Position numbers and translations under genes: made by a program. Positions 1 through 9,384 of a stretch of 64,000 nt of DNA are shown here, piece after piece. This DNA is from Ralstonia insidiosa (lineage in GTDB: Bacteria; Pseudomonadota; Gammaproteobacteria; Burkholderiales; Burkholderiaceae): the NCBI RefSeq assembly GCF_008801405.1, contig NZ_VZPV01000005.1, positions 97,731-161,730 on the forward strand, in the 5' to 3' direction. Each line of letters opens with the position of its first letter. Position 1 is the stretch's first letter. Below the pieces are notes generated by a model that did not search any database, was not told the DNA's origin, and saw only the letters and a program-made list of their open reading frames with translations.

Positions 1-705
1 GGGCGGTACGCGATAACCCAGTGCGCCCGCCATCATGAACACGAAGTAGATGCCGGCCAGCACGATAAACGTTTGCGCGACACCCACGGAATCCGGCGTG
101 GCAAACAGCTTCATCAGGCGGTCAGCCAGCGGCGCACCGATCATCGCGCCGCCGCCAAAGCCCATGATGGCCATGCCCGTGGCCATGCCACGCTTGTCCG
201 GAAACCACTTGATCAGCGTCGATACGGGCGAGATGTAGCCCAGCCCCAGGCCAATGCCGCCGATCACACCGGAGCCGACCCACAGCAGCCAAAGCTGGTG
301 CATCTGGATGCCGAGTGCCGAGATCAGCAGGCCGCCGCACCAGCACACCGCCGACACGACACCGGCCTTGCGCGGGCCGACGCGTTCCAGCCAGCCGCCC
401 CACAACGCAGCAGACAGGCCGAGGAAGACGAAAAACAACGTGAACATCCAGCCCAGGCTGGAGATGCGCCAGTCGCAGGTGGTGGTGAACAGCTCGGCAA
501 TCAGCGAGACATCGGCGCCGCAGGTTTGCGGCTTGGCAATGCCCAGTGCACGCCCGAGCGGCAGCCAGAAAACGGAAAAGCCATAGGCCATGCCGATGCA
601 CAGATGGATGGCCAAGGCGGCAGGCGGAACCAGCCAGCGGTTGAACCCCACCGCGGCGATGGTGCGCTCGCGCGAAAAAAACGGATGCAGTACTGCTTCG
701 GACAT
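1..705 (-). CDS. MFS transporter, OFA (oxalate/formate antiporter) family, C-terminus outside window
   Basis: A continuous open frame runs from an ATG at 703-705 to the window edge and encodes the first 235 residues. It is partial because no stop is reached. The ATG follows a GGGGGGA ribosome binding site. Several hydrophobic helices are visible, along with the MFS loop 2/3 type sequence GWLERVGPRKAG and a long loop between helices 1 and 2 containing two cysteines (around CGADVSLIAELF and TTTCDW). This loop is a feature I associate with the OFA subgroup of MFS proteins. Family members exchange small carboxylates or related anions across the inner membrane; the actual substrate cannot be read from the sequence. 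It is divergent from the APC permease gene at 1066. Confidence 0.75.
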   Translation of the reverse strand, partial: MSEAVLHPFFSRERTIAAVGFNRWLVPPAALAIHLCIGMAYGFSVFWLPLGRALGIAKPQTCGADVSLIAELFTTTCDWRISSLGWMFTLFFVFLGLSAALWGGWLERVGPRKAGVVSAVCWCGGLLISALGIQMHQLWLLWVGSGVIGGIGLGLGYISPVSTLIKWFPDKRGMATGMAIMGFGGGAMIGAPLADRLMKLFATPDSVGVAQTFIVLAGIYFVFMMAGALGYRVPP

Positions 706-1065
706 CGAAATCCCCCCGGATGCGGTGATGTGCCTGGTTGCTACGGTATGAAGTGAGTTGGCCGCACCAGTCATGGCTGGTACGTACCCGCCGGCCGCAG
801 AGGGACTGCGCCGACGTTGCCCGCGAAGATAGTGATGCGCCCTGTTCTAAATCAATAGTTGTAGAAATCCGTTGTATTGCGGGATACGCAACATGCAGCC
901 TAACCAAGTGATTTATGTGATCAAAAACATAAATAATCCTTAGGAATGGCTTTGCTGATGCCCGGCTTGTGCTTGACATCAAATCGGTTGGTGTTGTGGT
1001 TAGGAGCGCCAATACTGCAGTTGAAGACGGGCAGTGCCTGAGCAGCCGGACAACGGAGGTGGGGG
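706..1065. promoter_or_regulatory. Divergent intergenic region with an inverted repeat
   Basis: This 360-base gap lies between the OFA transporter (leftward) and the APC permease (rightward) and must hold both promoters. It is more AT-rich than the flanking genes. An inverted repeat with exact 8-base arms, ATTTATGT at 911-918 and ACATAAAT at 927-934, is a possible operator. No regulator gene is adjacent and no promoter could be assigned with certainty. Confidence 0.4.
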
Positions 1066-2478
1066 ATGACGATGCGTACAACGGATACGCCCGCGCAGCC
1101 GGAGCAGGCTGGGCTCGACACCCAGGCCTTGGGTGTCGGCGAATCCGTTGTGATGGGCGTAGCGGGCACCGCGCCCGCCTTCAGCATTGCCGCCACCACG
1201 GCCACGTTGATTGCCGCGGTGGGTGCGCTCGCGCCCGCAAGCCTGCTGTATTGCGGGCTGATCATGTTTGGTGTGACCTTTGCCTACCTGCACCTGAATC
1301 GCATCAACCCGCACGCAGGCGCGGCGTATGCCTGGGTGGGCGCCATCTTCAACCGCACGCTGGGCTTTTTTACCGGCTGGGCGCTGCTGGTGGCCTCTGG
1401 CGTGTTCATGGTGTCGGGCACGATCCCGGCGGCAACCGCCACGCTCACGCTGGTGGCACCGTCGCTGGCCGACCAGCCGGCCGTGGTCGCGCTGGTGGCT
1501 GCCGCGTGGCTGCTGGCGGTAAGCGCCGTCATCATCAAAGGCATCAAGCTGACGAGCTATTCGCAGGTCGCCATGACGGTGGTGGAGACCGTCATCCTGA
1601 TTGCGCTGATTGCACTGGCGGTGTCGAAGTTCGGTGCGCACCCGGCGCATGCGCTGTCGTGGGCTTGGCTGTCACCGGGCGCATTCACGCCGCAGCTTTT
1701 CGCCACGGGCGCGCTCACGGCGTTGTTCTTCTTTTGGGGCTGGGACGTGACCGTCAACCTGACGGAAGAAACACGCGACGCCAATCACGCACCGGGCCGC
1801 GGCGCGCTGTGGGCCATGGTGATCGTGCTCGCGCTGTTCATGGGTTTTGCCGCCGTGATCCTGCTCGTGTTGAACGATGCGGAGATCGAGCAATCCAGCA
1901 CCAACGTCATCTTTGCCGTGGCCGACAAGCTGTTGCCGCGCCCGTGGAGCTACGTGGCCGTGGTGGCCGTCATGCTCAGCACGATCGGCACGCTGGAGAC
2001 CTCCATCCTGCAGTTCACGCGCACGCTCTACGCCAAGGGGCGCGACGGCATGCTGCACGCCCGCTATGCCAGGCTGCACAAGACCTGGCACACGCCGTGG
2101 ATGGCCACGGCTGTGATCACCACGATTGGGCTGGTGCTGCTGTTTGGCGCGTCGTTCTTTCCAAGCATCAACGCGATCATCAAGGATTCGGTCAATGCCA
2201 TCGGCTTTCAGGTGGCGTTCTACTACGGGCTGGCCGGCTTTGCCTGTGCGTGGCACTACCGGCGCGATGCGCTGCGCTCGGTGTTCGATGCGGTGTTTCT
2301 GGTGCTGTGGCCGCTGGGCAGTGCGCTGTTCTTGTGGTTCATTGCGGCCTACAGCGTACCGACGTTCGATTGGGCGACCAACCTGATTGGCCTGGGCGGC
2401 ATTGCGATCGGTGTCGTGCCGCTGCTACTCAATCGGAGGCTGGCCGAGCGCAATGGGCGGCTGGCTGGCAACCCTTAG
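1066..2478 (+). CDS. APC family amino acid/polyamine permease
   Basis: This 470-residue integral membrane protein has about 12 hydrophobic segments and begins with a short hydrophilic tail. The first helix region (GVGESVVMGVAGTAPAFSIA) and the later FFFWGWDVTVNLTEET segment are typical of amino acid-polyamine-organocation permeases, which import amino acids or amines by proton or substrate coupling. The ATG follows GGAGGTGGGGG closely. The stop codon overlaps the convergent Hpt gene by a few bases. Substrate is unknown; a divergent carboxylate-type MFS carrier is the only contextual hint. Confidence 0.85.
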   Translation: MTMRTTDTPAQPEQAGLDTQALGVGESVVMGVAGTAPAFSIAATTATLIAAVGALAPASLLYCGLIMFGVTFAYLHLNRINPHAGAAYAWVGAIFNRTLGFFTGWALLVASGVFMVSGTIPAATATLTLVAPSLADQPAVVALVAAAWLLAVSAVIIKGIKLTSYSQVAMTVVETVILIALIALAVSKFGAHPAHALSWAWLSPGAFTPQLFATGALTALFFFWGWDVTVNLTEETRDANHAPGRGALWAMVIVLALFMGFAAVILLVLNDAEIEQSSTNVIFAVADKLLPRPWSYVAVVAVMLSTIGTLETSILQFTRTLYAKGRDGMLHARYARLHKTWHTPWMATAVITTIGLVLLFGASFFPSINAIIKDSVNAIGFQVAFYYGLAGFACAWHYRRDALRSVFDAVFLVLWPLGSALFLWFIAAYSVPTFDWATNLIGLGGIAIGVVPLLLNRRLAERNGRLAGNP

Positions 2479-2918
2479 CCGGCGGTTGCCGAGTCCGGCC
2501 AGGCGCAGCGGCTGATCTGCTGGCGGAACGCATCTGCCAGCGCGTACAGGTGCGTGAAGTTCAACCGCATCTCCGCCGCGCGCTCGTGATATGGCCCGAC
2601 GCTTTGCGCAATGCGCTCAATGGCACGTGCGGCATCACCGATGGCCACATGCCCCAGCATACGGGACGAGCCCACGATCCTATGCGAGGCTTCGATGATC
2701 TGCGCATCCACACCGTTGCGCAGGGCCTGATCGAGGTTGGCGAGGTCCTGTTCGACCGTCTCGGTAAACAAGTCGACGATAAAGCGCCACTGCTGCAGGT
2801 CGAGGCCGAACAGCTCGGTCAGCGTGCAGATGACCTGGGGAGGAAGCAGGCCGGCGATGATGGCGTGACTGGCCTCGTCGGAGGCGGGGGCTGCGGGCGT
2901 GTCGCGGAAGGGCTGCAT
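2475..2918 (-). CDS. Histidine phosphotransfer (Hpt) domain protein
   Basis: This 147-residue soluble protein has a central motif EASHRIVGSSRMLGH, matching the Hpt consensus in which the histidine relays a phosphoryl group between a hybrid kinase and a response regulator. The remainder is predicted helical, as expected for a four-helix Hpt bundle. The ATG at 2918 lacks a clear Shine-Dalgarno sequence; a GTG at 2951 is an alternative that would add 11 residues. The gene lies downstream of the RND operon but behind its terminator, so it probably has its own promoter. No partner kinase is nearby, so it is a stand-alone phosphorelay module. Confidence 0.75.
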   Translation of the reverse strand: MQPFRDTPAAPASDEASHAIIAGLLPPQVICTLTELFGLDLQQWRFIVDLFTETVEQDLANLDQALRNGVDAQIIEASHRIVGSSRMLGHVAIGDAARAIERIAQSVGPYHERAAEMRLNFTHLYALADAFRQQISRCAWPDSATAG

Positions 2919-3024
2919 GGGGTGGCGCGTGGATTTGGACTCGAACCACACTTTGCGTGCCGGGCCTGCCTGCAGCAATGAGATTCGTCCGATTTGGAGG
3001 CGCGCCAAGTACGAACGTGCAGGC

Positions 3025-3068
3025 CCAAAAAACAAATCGGGCGTACCGCTTGTGAGGCGATACGCCCG
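3025..3068 (-). terminator. Rho-independent terminator of the RND efflux operon
   Basis: Stem arms CGGGCGTA (3038-3045) and TACGCCCG (3061-3068) pair exactly. Read leftward, the stem is followed by a T-rich run (3025-3036 on the plus strand is A-rich). It sits just after the stop of the pump gene at 3092. Confidence 0.8.
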
Positions 3069-3091
3069 ACCGGGCTGTGCGCGCTTGAGGC

Positions 3092-6000
3092 TCAGGGCAG
3101 CATGGCAGCAGTCGGCGTGACGTCCGGCTCGCGCGGCGGCGTGCCGCGATTGCGGTGCGCCCACGTGAACACCACCGGCAGCACCAGCAGCGTGAGGATC
3201 GTCGTCGTCACCATGCCGCCGACGATCACCAGCGCCAGCGGGCGCTGCGCCTCAGAGCCGATGCTGTGCGACAGCGCCGCCGGCAACAGACCGAGGCCTG
3301 CCAGCATGGCCGTCATGATGACCGGGCGCAGGCGCAGCGCGGCACCCTCTACCGTCGCTTCATGCAGGTTCTCGGAGTGCGCCAGGCGGTTGACGTACGA
3401 GATCAGAATCACCCCGTCCTGAATGGCGATCCCGAACAGCGACAGGAAGCCGATACCCGCCGAGATCGACAGCGTCTCGTTGGCGATATGCAGCGCCAGC
3501 AACCCGCCGATGGCCGCAAACGGCACGTTCAGCACCACCATCAGCGCGTCCTTGAAGTTGCCGAACGTGCTGTAGAGCAGCAGGAAGATCACCAGGATCG
3601 TCAGCGGCACGATCACCATCAGCTTGCCCTGGGCGACCTTCATCTCGTTGAACTGGCCGTCCCATTTGACGGTGTAGCCCTCAGGCAGCTTGACGTTGTT
3701 GCCCACCATGCGCTGCGCCTCGTCCACTGCGCTGCCGAGGTCGCGCCCACGCACCCCGAACTTGATGGCGATGTAGCGCTTGCCTTCTTCGCGGTAGATG
3801 AAGAACGGGCCGTCGGTCATCTGCACCTTGGCGATCATCGACAGCGGGATGTGCTGGCCGTCCGGCGTGTCGATCAACAGCTCGCGGATGGCGTCATACG
3901 ACGCACGCGACTGCTGGTTCAGGCGCACTGCCAGGCCGAACGATTTCTCGCCTTCCAGGATCTGCGTGACCGGCGAGCCGCCGATGGCGTACTGCACGAG
4001 ATTCTGCACGTCGCTCACGTTGATGTTGAAGCGCGCGGCGGCCTGGCGATCAATGGAGACGTTCAGCGTCGGCTGACCCAGTTCGCGGAAGATGCCCACG
4101 TCCACCAGACCCTGCACCTTCTTGAGCTGCGTCTGGATTTCGGTGGCCTTGGCTTCAAGCATGTCGAGGTCGTTGCCGAACAGCTTGACCGAGTTCTCGC
4201 CCTTCACGCCCGAGAGCGCCTCATCCACGTTGTCCTGGATGTACTGCGAGAAGTTGTATTCGATGCCCGGAATCTTCTCCAGATGCTTGGCCAGACGCTC
4301 GACCAGATGCGCCTTGGTTACACCGGGGCCCCATTTGTCGGGCGACGAGAAGTACAGGCCGTACTCCTGGTTGAACACACCGGTGGAGTCGGTGCCGTCA
4401 TCCGGCCGGCCGATCTGTACCGAGACCTTCTCAATTTCCGGTTGCTTGCCGAAGTACGTGCGCAGGTCGTTGGCGACCGAGGCGGAGTAGTTCAGGTCCA
4501 CCGTGTTCGGCAGCGTGATGCGCAGCCAGAGGTTGTTCTCTTCCAGTGTCGGCAAGAATTCCGTGCCCAGGAAGCTGGCGCTGTACAGCGTCAGGCCCAG
4601 TGCGGCGAGGGCAGCGGCAAACACCGTCTTGGGGCGTGCGATGAGGCGGTGCAAGAGCGGCTTGTACCAGCGCAGGATCGCGCCCACAAAGGCCGGCGAA
4701 TGCGGATGCAGCGACTTGCCGAACACGAACGACGTGGCGGCCGGCACGAAGGTCAGGCTCAGCACGATCGAGGCCATCAGCGCAAAGCCCATCGTGAACG
4801 CCATCGGCTTGAAGATGATGCCTTCCACACCGCCGATGAAGAACAGCGGCGAATACGCCACGATGATGATGCCCGTGGAGAAGATCATCGCGCGCTGCAC
4901 TTCGTTGGTGGCCTTGACGATGGCGTCTTCCAGCTTGTCAGCGCCTTCTTCCAGGTGACGCATGATGTTTTCCATCACGATCACCGCCGCATCCACGATC
5001 ACGCCAAAGTCGATCGCGCCCAGCGAGATCAGGTTGGCCGGCACATGGAAGTGCTCCATGTTGATGAACGACACGCACAGTGCCAGCGGAATCACCGCTG
5101 CCACCACGGCCGCCGCACGCAGGTTGCCCAGGAACACGAACAGCACCGCCAGCACCAGCGAGATACCCACCACCAGCGTGTGTTCCACCGTTCCCATGGT
5201 GATGTCGAGCAGTACTTGGCGGTCGTAGAACGGCTTGATCTGGATGTCCTTCGGCAGGATGCTGTTGTTCAGCTCGGCAACCTTGTCGCGCACCTTGGCC
5301 AGCACCTCGGTGGCATTGGCGTCGCGCTTGAGCAGCACGATGCCTTCCACCACGTCGGGCTGGTCGTTGTACTGCACCATGCCCAGACGCTGCACGTTGC
5401 CGACTTCCACTTCGGCAATGTCGCGCACACGCACCGGCACGCCGTTGTTGGCAGCCACCACCACGTTACGGATGTCTTCCACCGTCTGCAGCAGGCCCAC
5501 GCCGCGCACCACGAACTGCTGTTCGCCGTCGCGCAGCAGGTTGCCGCCGGTGTTGTTGTTGGCATTGCCGATGGCCGTGATGAGCTGCGACAGCGTGATG
5601 CCGTACGACTGCAGCTTCGCCGGCGACGGCACGATGTGATACTCCTTCACCTTGCCGCCGAAGGAGCTCACGTCCGCCACACCCTGGACGTGCTTGAGCT
5701 CCTTGGTGATGTCGTAGTCCTGGTAGCTCTTGAGCGTGGTGAGATCCACGCCGTCGCCCACCAGGCGGAATCGCATGATTTCGCCGGTGGCGTCGGAGTC
5801 CGGGCTCAGGGCAGGTTGGATGCCCGTGGGCAGATTGGCCTGTGCGAGGTATTGCGAAAAGTTCTGACGCGCCTTGAAGCTGTCTGTGCCTTCCTTGAAC
5901 TTGAGCGTCACCACCGACAGGCCGAACAGCGACACCGAACGGAACGACTGCACGTCCGGCACACCGGCCAGCGCGTTCTCGATGGGGATGGTGATCTGCT

Positions 6001-6187
6001 GCTCGACTTCGGTCGTGCTGCGGCCTGGCCACTGCGTAATGGCCTGTACCGACAGTGGCGCCACGCCCGGATACGCCTGCAGCGGCAGCTCACGGAACGA
6101 CAGGATGCCCGCGACCAGCAGCGCGATCGCCAGGAAGACGATCAGCAGCCGCCGCTTGAGAATGCCCGCGATCGGGTTGAAGCTCAT
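3092..6187 (-). CDS. HME-RND heavy metal efflux pump, CzcA-like
   Basis: This 1031-residue inner membrane pump of the resistance-nodulation-division superfamily has the duplicated layout of six helices plus a large periplasmic loop. The fourth helix carries DFGVIVDAAVIVMEN, the D...D...E arrangement of divalent-cation (Zn/Co/Cd/Ni) exporters rather than the pattern of CusA-type Cu(I)/Ag(I) pumps. It should exchange protons for periplasmic or cytoplasmic metal and pass it to the adaptor and outer membrane channel encoded just upstream. It is the last gene of a tight operon (2 bases after the adaptor gene) and is followed by a terminator. The exact metal cannot be read from the sequence. Confidence 0.9.
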   Translation of the reverse strand: MSFNPIAGILKRRLLIVFLAIALLVAGILSFRELPLQAYPGVAPLSVQAITQWPGRSTTEVEQQITIPIENALAGVPDVQSFRSVSLFGLSVVTLKFKEGTDSFKARQNFSQYLAQANLPTGIQPALSPDSDATGEIMRFRLVGDGVDLTTLKSYQDYDITKELKHVQGVADVSSFGGKVKEYHIVPSPAKLQSYGITLSQLITAIGNANNNTGGNLLRDGEQQFVVRGVGLLQTVEDIRNVVVAANNGVPVRVRDIAEVEVGNVQRLGMVQYNDQPDVVEGIVLLKRDANATEVLAKVRDKVAELNNSILPKDIQIKPFYDRQVLLDITMGTVEHTLVVGISLVLAVLFVFLGNLRAAAVVAAVIPLALCVSFINMEHFHVPANLISLGAIDFGVIVDAAVIVMENIMRHLEEGADKLEDAIVKATNEVQRAMIFSTGIIIVAYSPLFFIGGVEGIIFKPMAFTMGFALMASIVLSLTFVPAATSFVFGKSLHPHSPAFVGAILRWYKPLLHRLIARPKTVFAAALAALGLTLYSASFLGTEFLPTLEENNLWLRITLPNTVDLNYSASVANDLRTYFGKQPEIEKVSVQIGRPDDGTDSTGVFNQEYGLYFSSPDKWGPGVTKAHLVERLAKHLEKIPGIEYNFSQYIQDNVDEALSGVKGENSVKLFGNDLDMLEAKATEIQTQLKKVQGLVDVGIFRELGQPTLNVSIDRQAAARFNINVSDVQNLVQYAIGGSPVTQILEGEKSFGLAVRLNQQSRASYDAIRELLIDTPDGQHIPLSMIAKVQMTDGPFFIYREEGKRYIAIKFGVRGRDLGSAVDEAQRMVGNNVKLPEGYTVKWDGQFNEMKVAQGKLMVIVPLTILVIFLLLYSTFGNFKDALMVVLNVPFAAIGGLLALHIANETLSISAGIGFLSLFGIAIQDGVILISYVNRLAHSENLHEATVEGAALRLRPVIMTAMLAGLGLLPAALSHSIGSEAQRPLALVIVGGMVTTTILTLLVLPVVFTWAHRNRGTPPREPDVTPTAAMLP

Positions 6188-6189
6188 GC

Positions 6190-7350
6190 CTACGCCCCCG
6201 CCTTCACGATCATTTCATTGAGCAGGGCGGCGCCGCGCACCACCACTTGCGATGAAGCATCCAGACCGGCTGTGACCGCAAAGCTGCCATCGGCGCCCGT
6301 GTCCTTGCCTTGCACCTGCACACGCTTGAAGTGCTTGGCATCGCTTTGCACGATCACGTAGTAGCTGCCACGCTCCTTGACCAGCGCGGACTTTGGCACC
6401 ACCGAGGCCATGCCTGTGCCGATCTGGATGCGCGCGGTCGAGTACATCTCGGGGCGCAGCAGGCCGTCGGGGTTGGGCACGTCGCAGCGCACGGTCAGCG
6501 TGTGCGTGGCGGGGTCGATGTTGGGGGCGATGAAGCTCACGCGGCCGGTGAAATCGCGGTCCGGATACGCTGCCGTGTGCAGCGTGATCGGCTGGCCGAT
6601 GTGCACGCTGGCAATGTCGTTCTCATACAGATTGCCGGTGAACCACAACTGGCGCGTATCGACGATGCTCATGAACGAGTCGCCCACGTTCAGGAAGGCA
6701 CCTGGGTCCATGTTGCGCTTGACGATGGTGCCCGAGATGGGCGCACGCAGCGTCATGTGCTCGGCGGGTGCGCCACGCTTGGCAATCTGCGCGACATCCG
6801 CGTCGGTCAGGCCCAGTACGTGCAGTCGACCCGCAGCGGATTGCACGGTGGCCTCCGCATCTTCCTGCAAGTCTTTCATGTTGGAGCCCTTGAGCTGGCG
6901 CGCAGTGCTGAGCGCAAGCAGGTACTCCTTCTGGGCGGAGATGAAATCTGGCGAGTACAGCTCCGCCAGCGGCTGGCCTTCCTGCACCAGCGCACCTTCA
7001 AACACCAGGATGCGATCCAGTCGGCCCGCCACGCGGGAAGACGCCAGCTTGGTGCGCTCCGCGTTAAAGGCCAGCTTGCCGGGGCTGGACAGCTCCACTG
7101 GCACAGTGCGCTGGCCGACTTGCACGACCTGCACCTGCTGCGGGTCGAAGCCGCCGGCCGGGATTTCCACGGAATCGGGTTTCGGGCGCGCAGCGGCTAC
7201 AGCGGGGGCAGATGCTGCGTTGCTTGCAGGCTTGGCGGCGTCGGCAGCGTTGGGCGACGGGGCGGCGGGCCATTTGCGCCCCACCACCACGCCAACGGCA
7301 ACAGCGGCAGCCAGGGCAATCACGGCAACGGTAGGAGAGAACTTCTTCAT
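6190..7350 (-). CDS. Periplasmic adaptor (membrane fusion) subunit, CzcB-like
   Basis: This 386-residue protein has an N-terminal membrane anchor or signal (residues about 7-25) and an Ala/Pro-rich linker. Barrel-sandwich hybrid halves follow around LASSRVAGRLDRILV and LRAPISGTIVKRNMDPGAF, flanking a helical hairpin that includes YSPDFISAQKEYL. A beta-barrel and membrane-proximal domain complete the family architecture. The protein links the RND pump to the outer membrane channel. It lies between the channel gene (4-base gap) and the pump gene (2-base gap). No His-rich or Met-rich metal-binding extension is seen, unlike many CzcB or CusB proteins. Confidence 0.9.
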   Translation of the reverse strand: MKKFSPTVAVIALAAAVAVGVVVGRKWPAAPSPNAADAAKPASNAASAPAVAAARPKPDSVEIPAGGFDPQQVQVVQVGQRTVPVELSSPGKLAFNAERTKLASSRVAGRLDRILVFEGALVQEGQPLAELYSPDFISAQKEYLLALSTARQLKGSNMKDLQEDAEATVQSAAGRLHVLGLTDADVAQIAKRGAPAEHMTLRAPISGTIVKRNMDPGAFLNVGDSFMSIVDTRQLWFTGNLYENDIASVHIGQPITLHTAAYPDRDFTGRVSFIAPNIDPATHTLTVRCDVPNPDGLLRPEMYSTARIQIGTGMASVVPKSALVKERGSYYVIVQSDAKHFKRVQVQGKDTGADGSFAVTAGLDASSQVVVRGAALLNEMIVKAGA

Positions 7351-7354
7351 GGTC

Positions 7355-8749
7355 TTATTGAGCTTGAACCGGCGAACGGCCGGTGGCCGCGAGCAATGCG
7401 TGATAGGCCTGCAGGGCCGTGGCCTGCGCCTGGGCGACCGCCAGTTCGGCGTTCTTGAGTGCGCCCTGCGCGGTCAGCAGGTCATTGAAATCGGCGTTGT
7501 TGCTGGCGTAGTTGGTCATCGTCACGCGATAGGCCGCCAGCGCCTGCGGCAGTTGCCGCTGCTTGTTGAAGTCGAGCTGCGCGAGCGTCTGGCGCAGCGT
7601 GTTGTACGAGGTATCAACGGCCAGCAGCGTCTGCTGACGCACGGACACGTCATTGGCCTCGGTGGCGATCTGGCTTTCCACCGCCTGGTTCACGCCGTAC
7701 TTCTCTTTGGTGAAGAACCAGAACGGGATGATCAGATCCAGCTCGATCTGATAGCTGTTCGGGCGCACGCCGTACGGCGGGTTGTCGGTCGTGACCGTGG
7801 CGATGACCTGGAAGTCAGGCAGGTACGCCTTGCGCGCCAGCGTCACGCTCTTGCGTGCGGCGTCGATCAGCTCGGCTGAGGCCTTGATCGACGGGTGCTC
7901 GCGCAGCGCCTGGTTTTCCAGCTCCGGCAGCGGCTCGTCGGGCAGGCGCACGGATTCGTCGTCGGTGCGCAGCTCCAGCGGGAAGCTCGGCTCTTTGCCG
8001 ATGAGGGTGTTGAGTGTCTGCAGCGTGATGTCGTACTGGCGCTGCGCAGCAAACAGATCGTTCTGCGCGCTGCTCTGCATGACCTGCGCGTTGAGGAAAT
8101 CGGCATACGCCGCCGCATTGTTGGCGTAGCGCACGCGCGTGATCTGCTTGACCTGCTCCAGGCGCGTGATGGTCAGCTTCTGCACGTCGATCTGCTTCTG
8201 CAGCGAGATCGCCTGGTAATACGTGGTCGAAAGCTGTGCGTAGAGCTGCAGGTACAGCGCGTCGGACTGGGCGTTCAGTGATTCGGCCTGGCGGTCGGCA
8301 ATCTCAGCCGCCAGCGATTTCTTGCCCGGAAACGGAATCTGCTGCGTCAGGTTGTACTGGCTGCCGCCCGCGCGGTTGACGGCCAGCGGGAACCCCTTGG
8401 GGATGCTGTTCCAGATGTAGCCGATCTGCGGGTTGTTGGGCGCAGCCAGTTGCGGCGGCACGGCCTTGGCCGACAGGTAGGTATGGCGGGCCTGCATAAG
8501 CTGCGGGTTGTTGCTCTTCAACTCTTGAAGCAGCTCAACCAGGTTGAAGCCAGGCCCCGTCACGCCTGCCACCGATGGCTTGACCGGCGGCATGGTGGCG
8601 ACGGGCAGGCTGGCAGCAGCCGGCGTGGTCGGCATCGGTACCGGTGTGGCCGGTTTTGACGTGCCTGCCCATGCCGCTGTCAGCGGCAGGCTGGTCGCCA
8701 CGCACAGCGCGGCCCAGGCACATGGATGGATTGCACCCCAATGTTTCAC
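7355..8749 (-). CDS. Outer membrane efflux channel, TolC/CzcC-like
   Basis: This 464-residue protein starts at a GTG (8747-8749) preceded by AAGGGGAG. The start gives a clean signal peptide ending near TAAWA; longer upstream open frame lacks such a signal. A Pro/Thr/Ala-rich stretch precedes two repeated long coiled-coil segments, the outer membrane efflux protein (OEP) duplication, for instance LTQQIPFPGKKSLAAEIADRQ and QATALQAYHALLAATG. It forms the exit duct of the tripartite metal efflux complex. It is the first gene of the three-gene operon. The MerR gene lies 164 bases upstream in the same direction, so operon induction by that regulator is possible but unproven. Confidence 0.9.
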   Translation of the reverse strand: MKHWGAIHPCAWAALCVATSLPLTAAWAGTSKPATPVPMPTTPAAASLPVATMPPVKPSVAGVTGPGFNLVELLQELKSNNPQLMQARHTYLSAKAVPPQLAAPNNPQIGYIWNSIPKGFPLAVNRAGGSQYNLTQQIPFPGKKSLAAEIADRQAESLNAQSDALYLQLYAQLSTTYYQAISLQKQIDVQKLTITRLEQVKQITRVRYANNAAAYADFLNAQVMQSSAQNDLFAAQRQYDITLQTLNTLIGKEPSFPLELRTDDESVRLPDEPLPELENQALREHPSIKASAELIDAARKSVTLARKAYLPDFQVIATVTTDNPPYGVRPNSYQIELDLIIPFWFFTKEKYGVNQAVESQIATEANDVSVRQQTLLAVDTSYNTLRQTLAQLDFNKQRQLPQALAAYRVTMTNYASNNADFNDLLTAQGALKNAELAVAQAQATALQAYHALLAATGRSPVQAQ

Positions 8750-8913
8750 TGCAAAGACTCCCCTTGAGACGGGTGCGTTTTTACCGACGCGATCTTTCAA
8801 GCGCCTTTCACGACTCAGCAAGCCGTCAGGAGGTGGGAAAACGCGAAAAACCGCGGCAAATCGCTCCAAGGCGGCAGTCTGCGTCAGTTATATGACAAGA
8901 CATGCTGGCCTTC

Positions 8914-9300
8914 TCAGGTTGGCGCAAGTGGGCACGGCAGGCCCAACCGCGTAGCCAGGGCGTCGCGCATGGCCTGCAGGCTGGCGATGCGGGCGTCGAT
9001 GCTGGACAGCTTTTCGCGCAGCAGGGCGGTGACGGCGGCATCCGTGTCGGGTTGCTGCCACACCAGGTTCATGCCCTCGCCAATTTCGGCCAGCGTGAAG
9101 CCGAGTTGCTGGGCCGTGCGCACGTAGCGCACCAGTTCAACGGTTTCGGGCGGGTAGGCGCGGTAACCGTTGCTGCGTCGCCGCGCACGGATCAGGCCGC
9201 GCGCCTCGTAAAAGCGCAGGCCGTCGCGCGAAACGTCGGTGGCGGCGGCCAGATCGCCGATGGAAAGATCGTCGGTGCGGGCGGGGAGGGTGGCGGGCAT
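8914..9300 (-). CDS. MerR family transcriptional regulator
   Basis: This 128-residue protein has an N-terminal winged helix-turn-helix with the MerR signature DGLRFYEARGLIRARRRSNGYR, then a long dimerisation helix (roughly residues 75-115). The C-terminal tail contains a single cysteine in LPCPLA. It lacks the CxGxxxDCxCL-type metal loops of CueR, so sensing could use the lone cysteine (as in NmlR/AdhR-like aldehyde sensors) or another ligand. The ATG at 9300 is chosen because it starts just before the HTH; an upstream in-frame start would run into the operator. It is divergent from the small membrane protein gene at 9385 and shares a MerR-type promoter with it. Confidence 0.85.
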   Translation of the reverse strand: MPATLPARTDDLSIGDLAAATDVSRDGLRFYEARGLIRARRRSNGYRAYPPETVELVRYVRTAQQLGFTLAEIGEGMNLVWQQPDTDAAVTALLREKLSSIDARIASLQAMRDALATRLGLPCPLAPT

Positions 9301-9323
9301 AGGGTCTCGCAACAGAAACGGGC

Positions 9324-9355
9324 TTGACCTTGGAGCGTACACCAGGGTTTACGGT
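9324..9355 (+). promoter_or_regulatory. MerR-type promoter/operator between the MerR gene and the divergent membrane protein gene
   Basis: A -35 box TTGACC (9324-9329) and a -10 like TTACGG or TACGGT (9349-9355) are separated by an over-long 19-20 base spacer. The spacer carries the imperfect dyad CCTTGGAG (9328-9335) / CACCAGGG (9340-9347). This geometry is characteristic of promoters that MerR-family proteins activate by DNA distortion. It points toward the gene at 9385. Confidence 0.75.
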
Positions 9356-9384
9356 GATGCTTCTTTCACTTCTGGAGTCTTGCC

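Noticed and set aside
969..2981. 670-codon frame overlapping the APC permease on the same strand
   Set aside because: It reads the permease gene in another frame and yields a Gly/Arg/His-rich product without domains.
3155..6361. 1068-codon open frame antisense to the CzcA-like pump
   Set aside because: Composition is His/Arg/Gln-rich low complexity with no family resemblance; it is a GC-rich shadow of the real gene on the other strand.
7355..8869. Longer 504-residue version of the outer membrane channel
   Set aside because: The extra N-terminus masks the signal peptide; GTG at 8749 has a good ribosome binding site.
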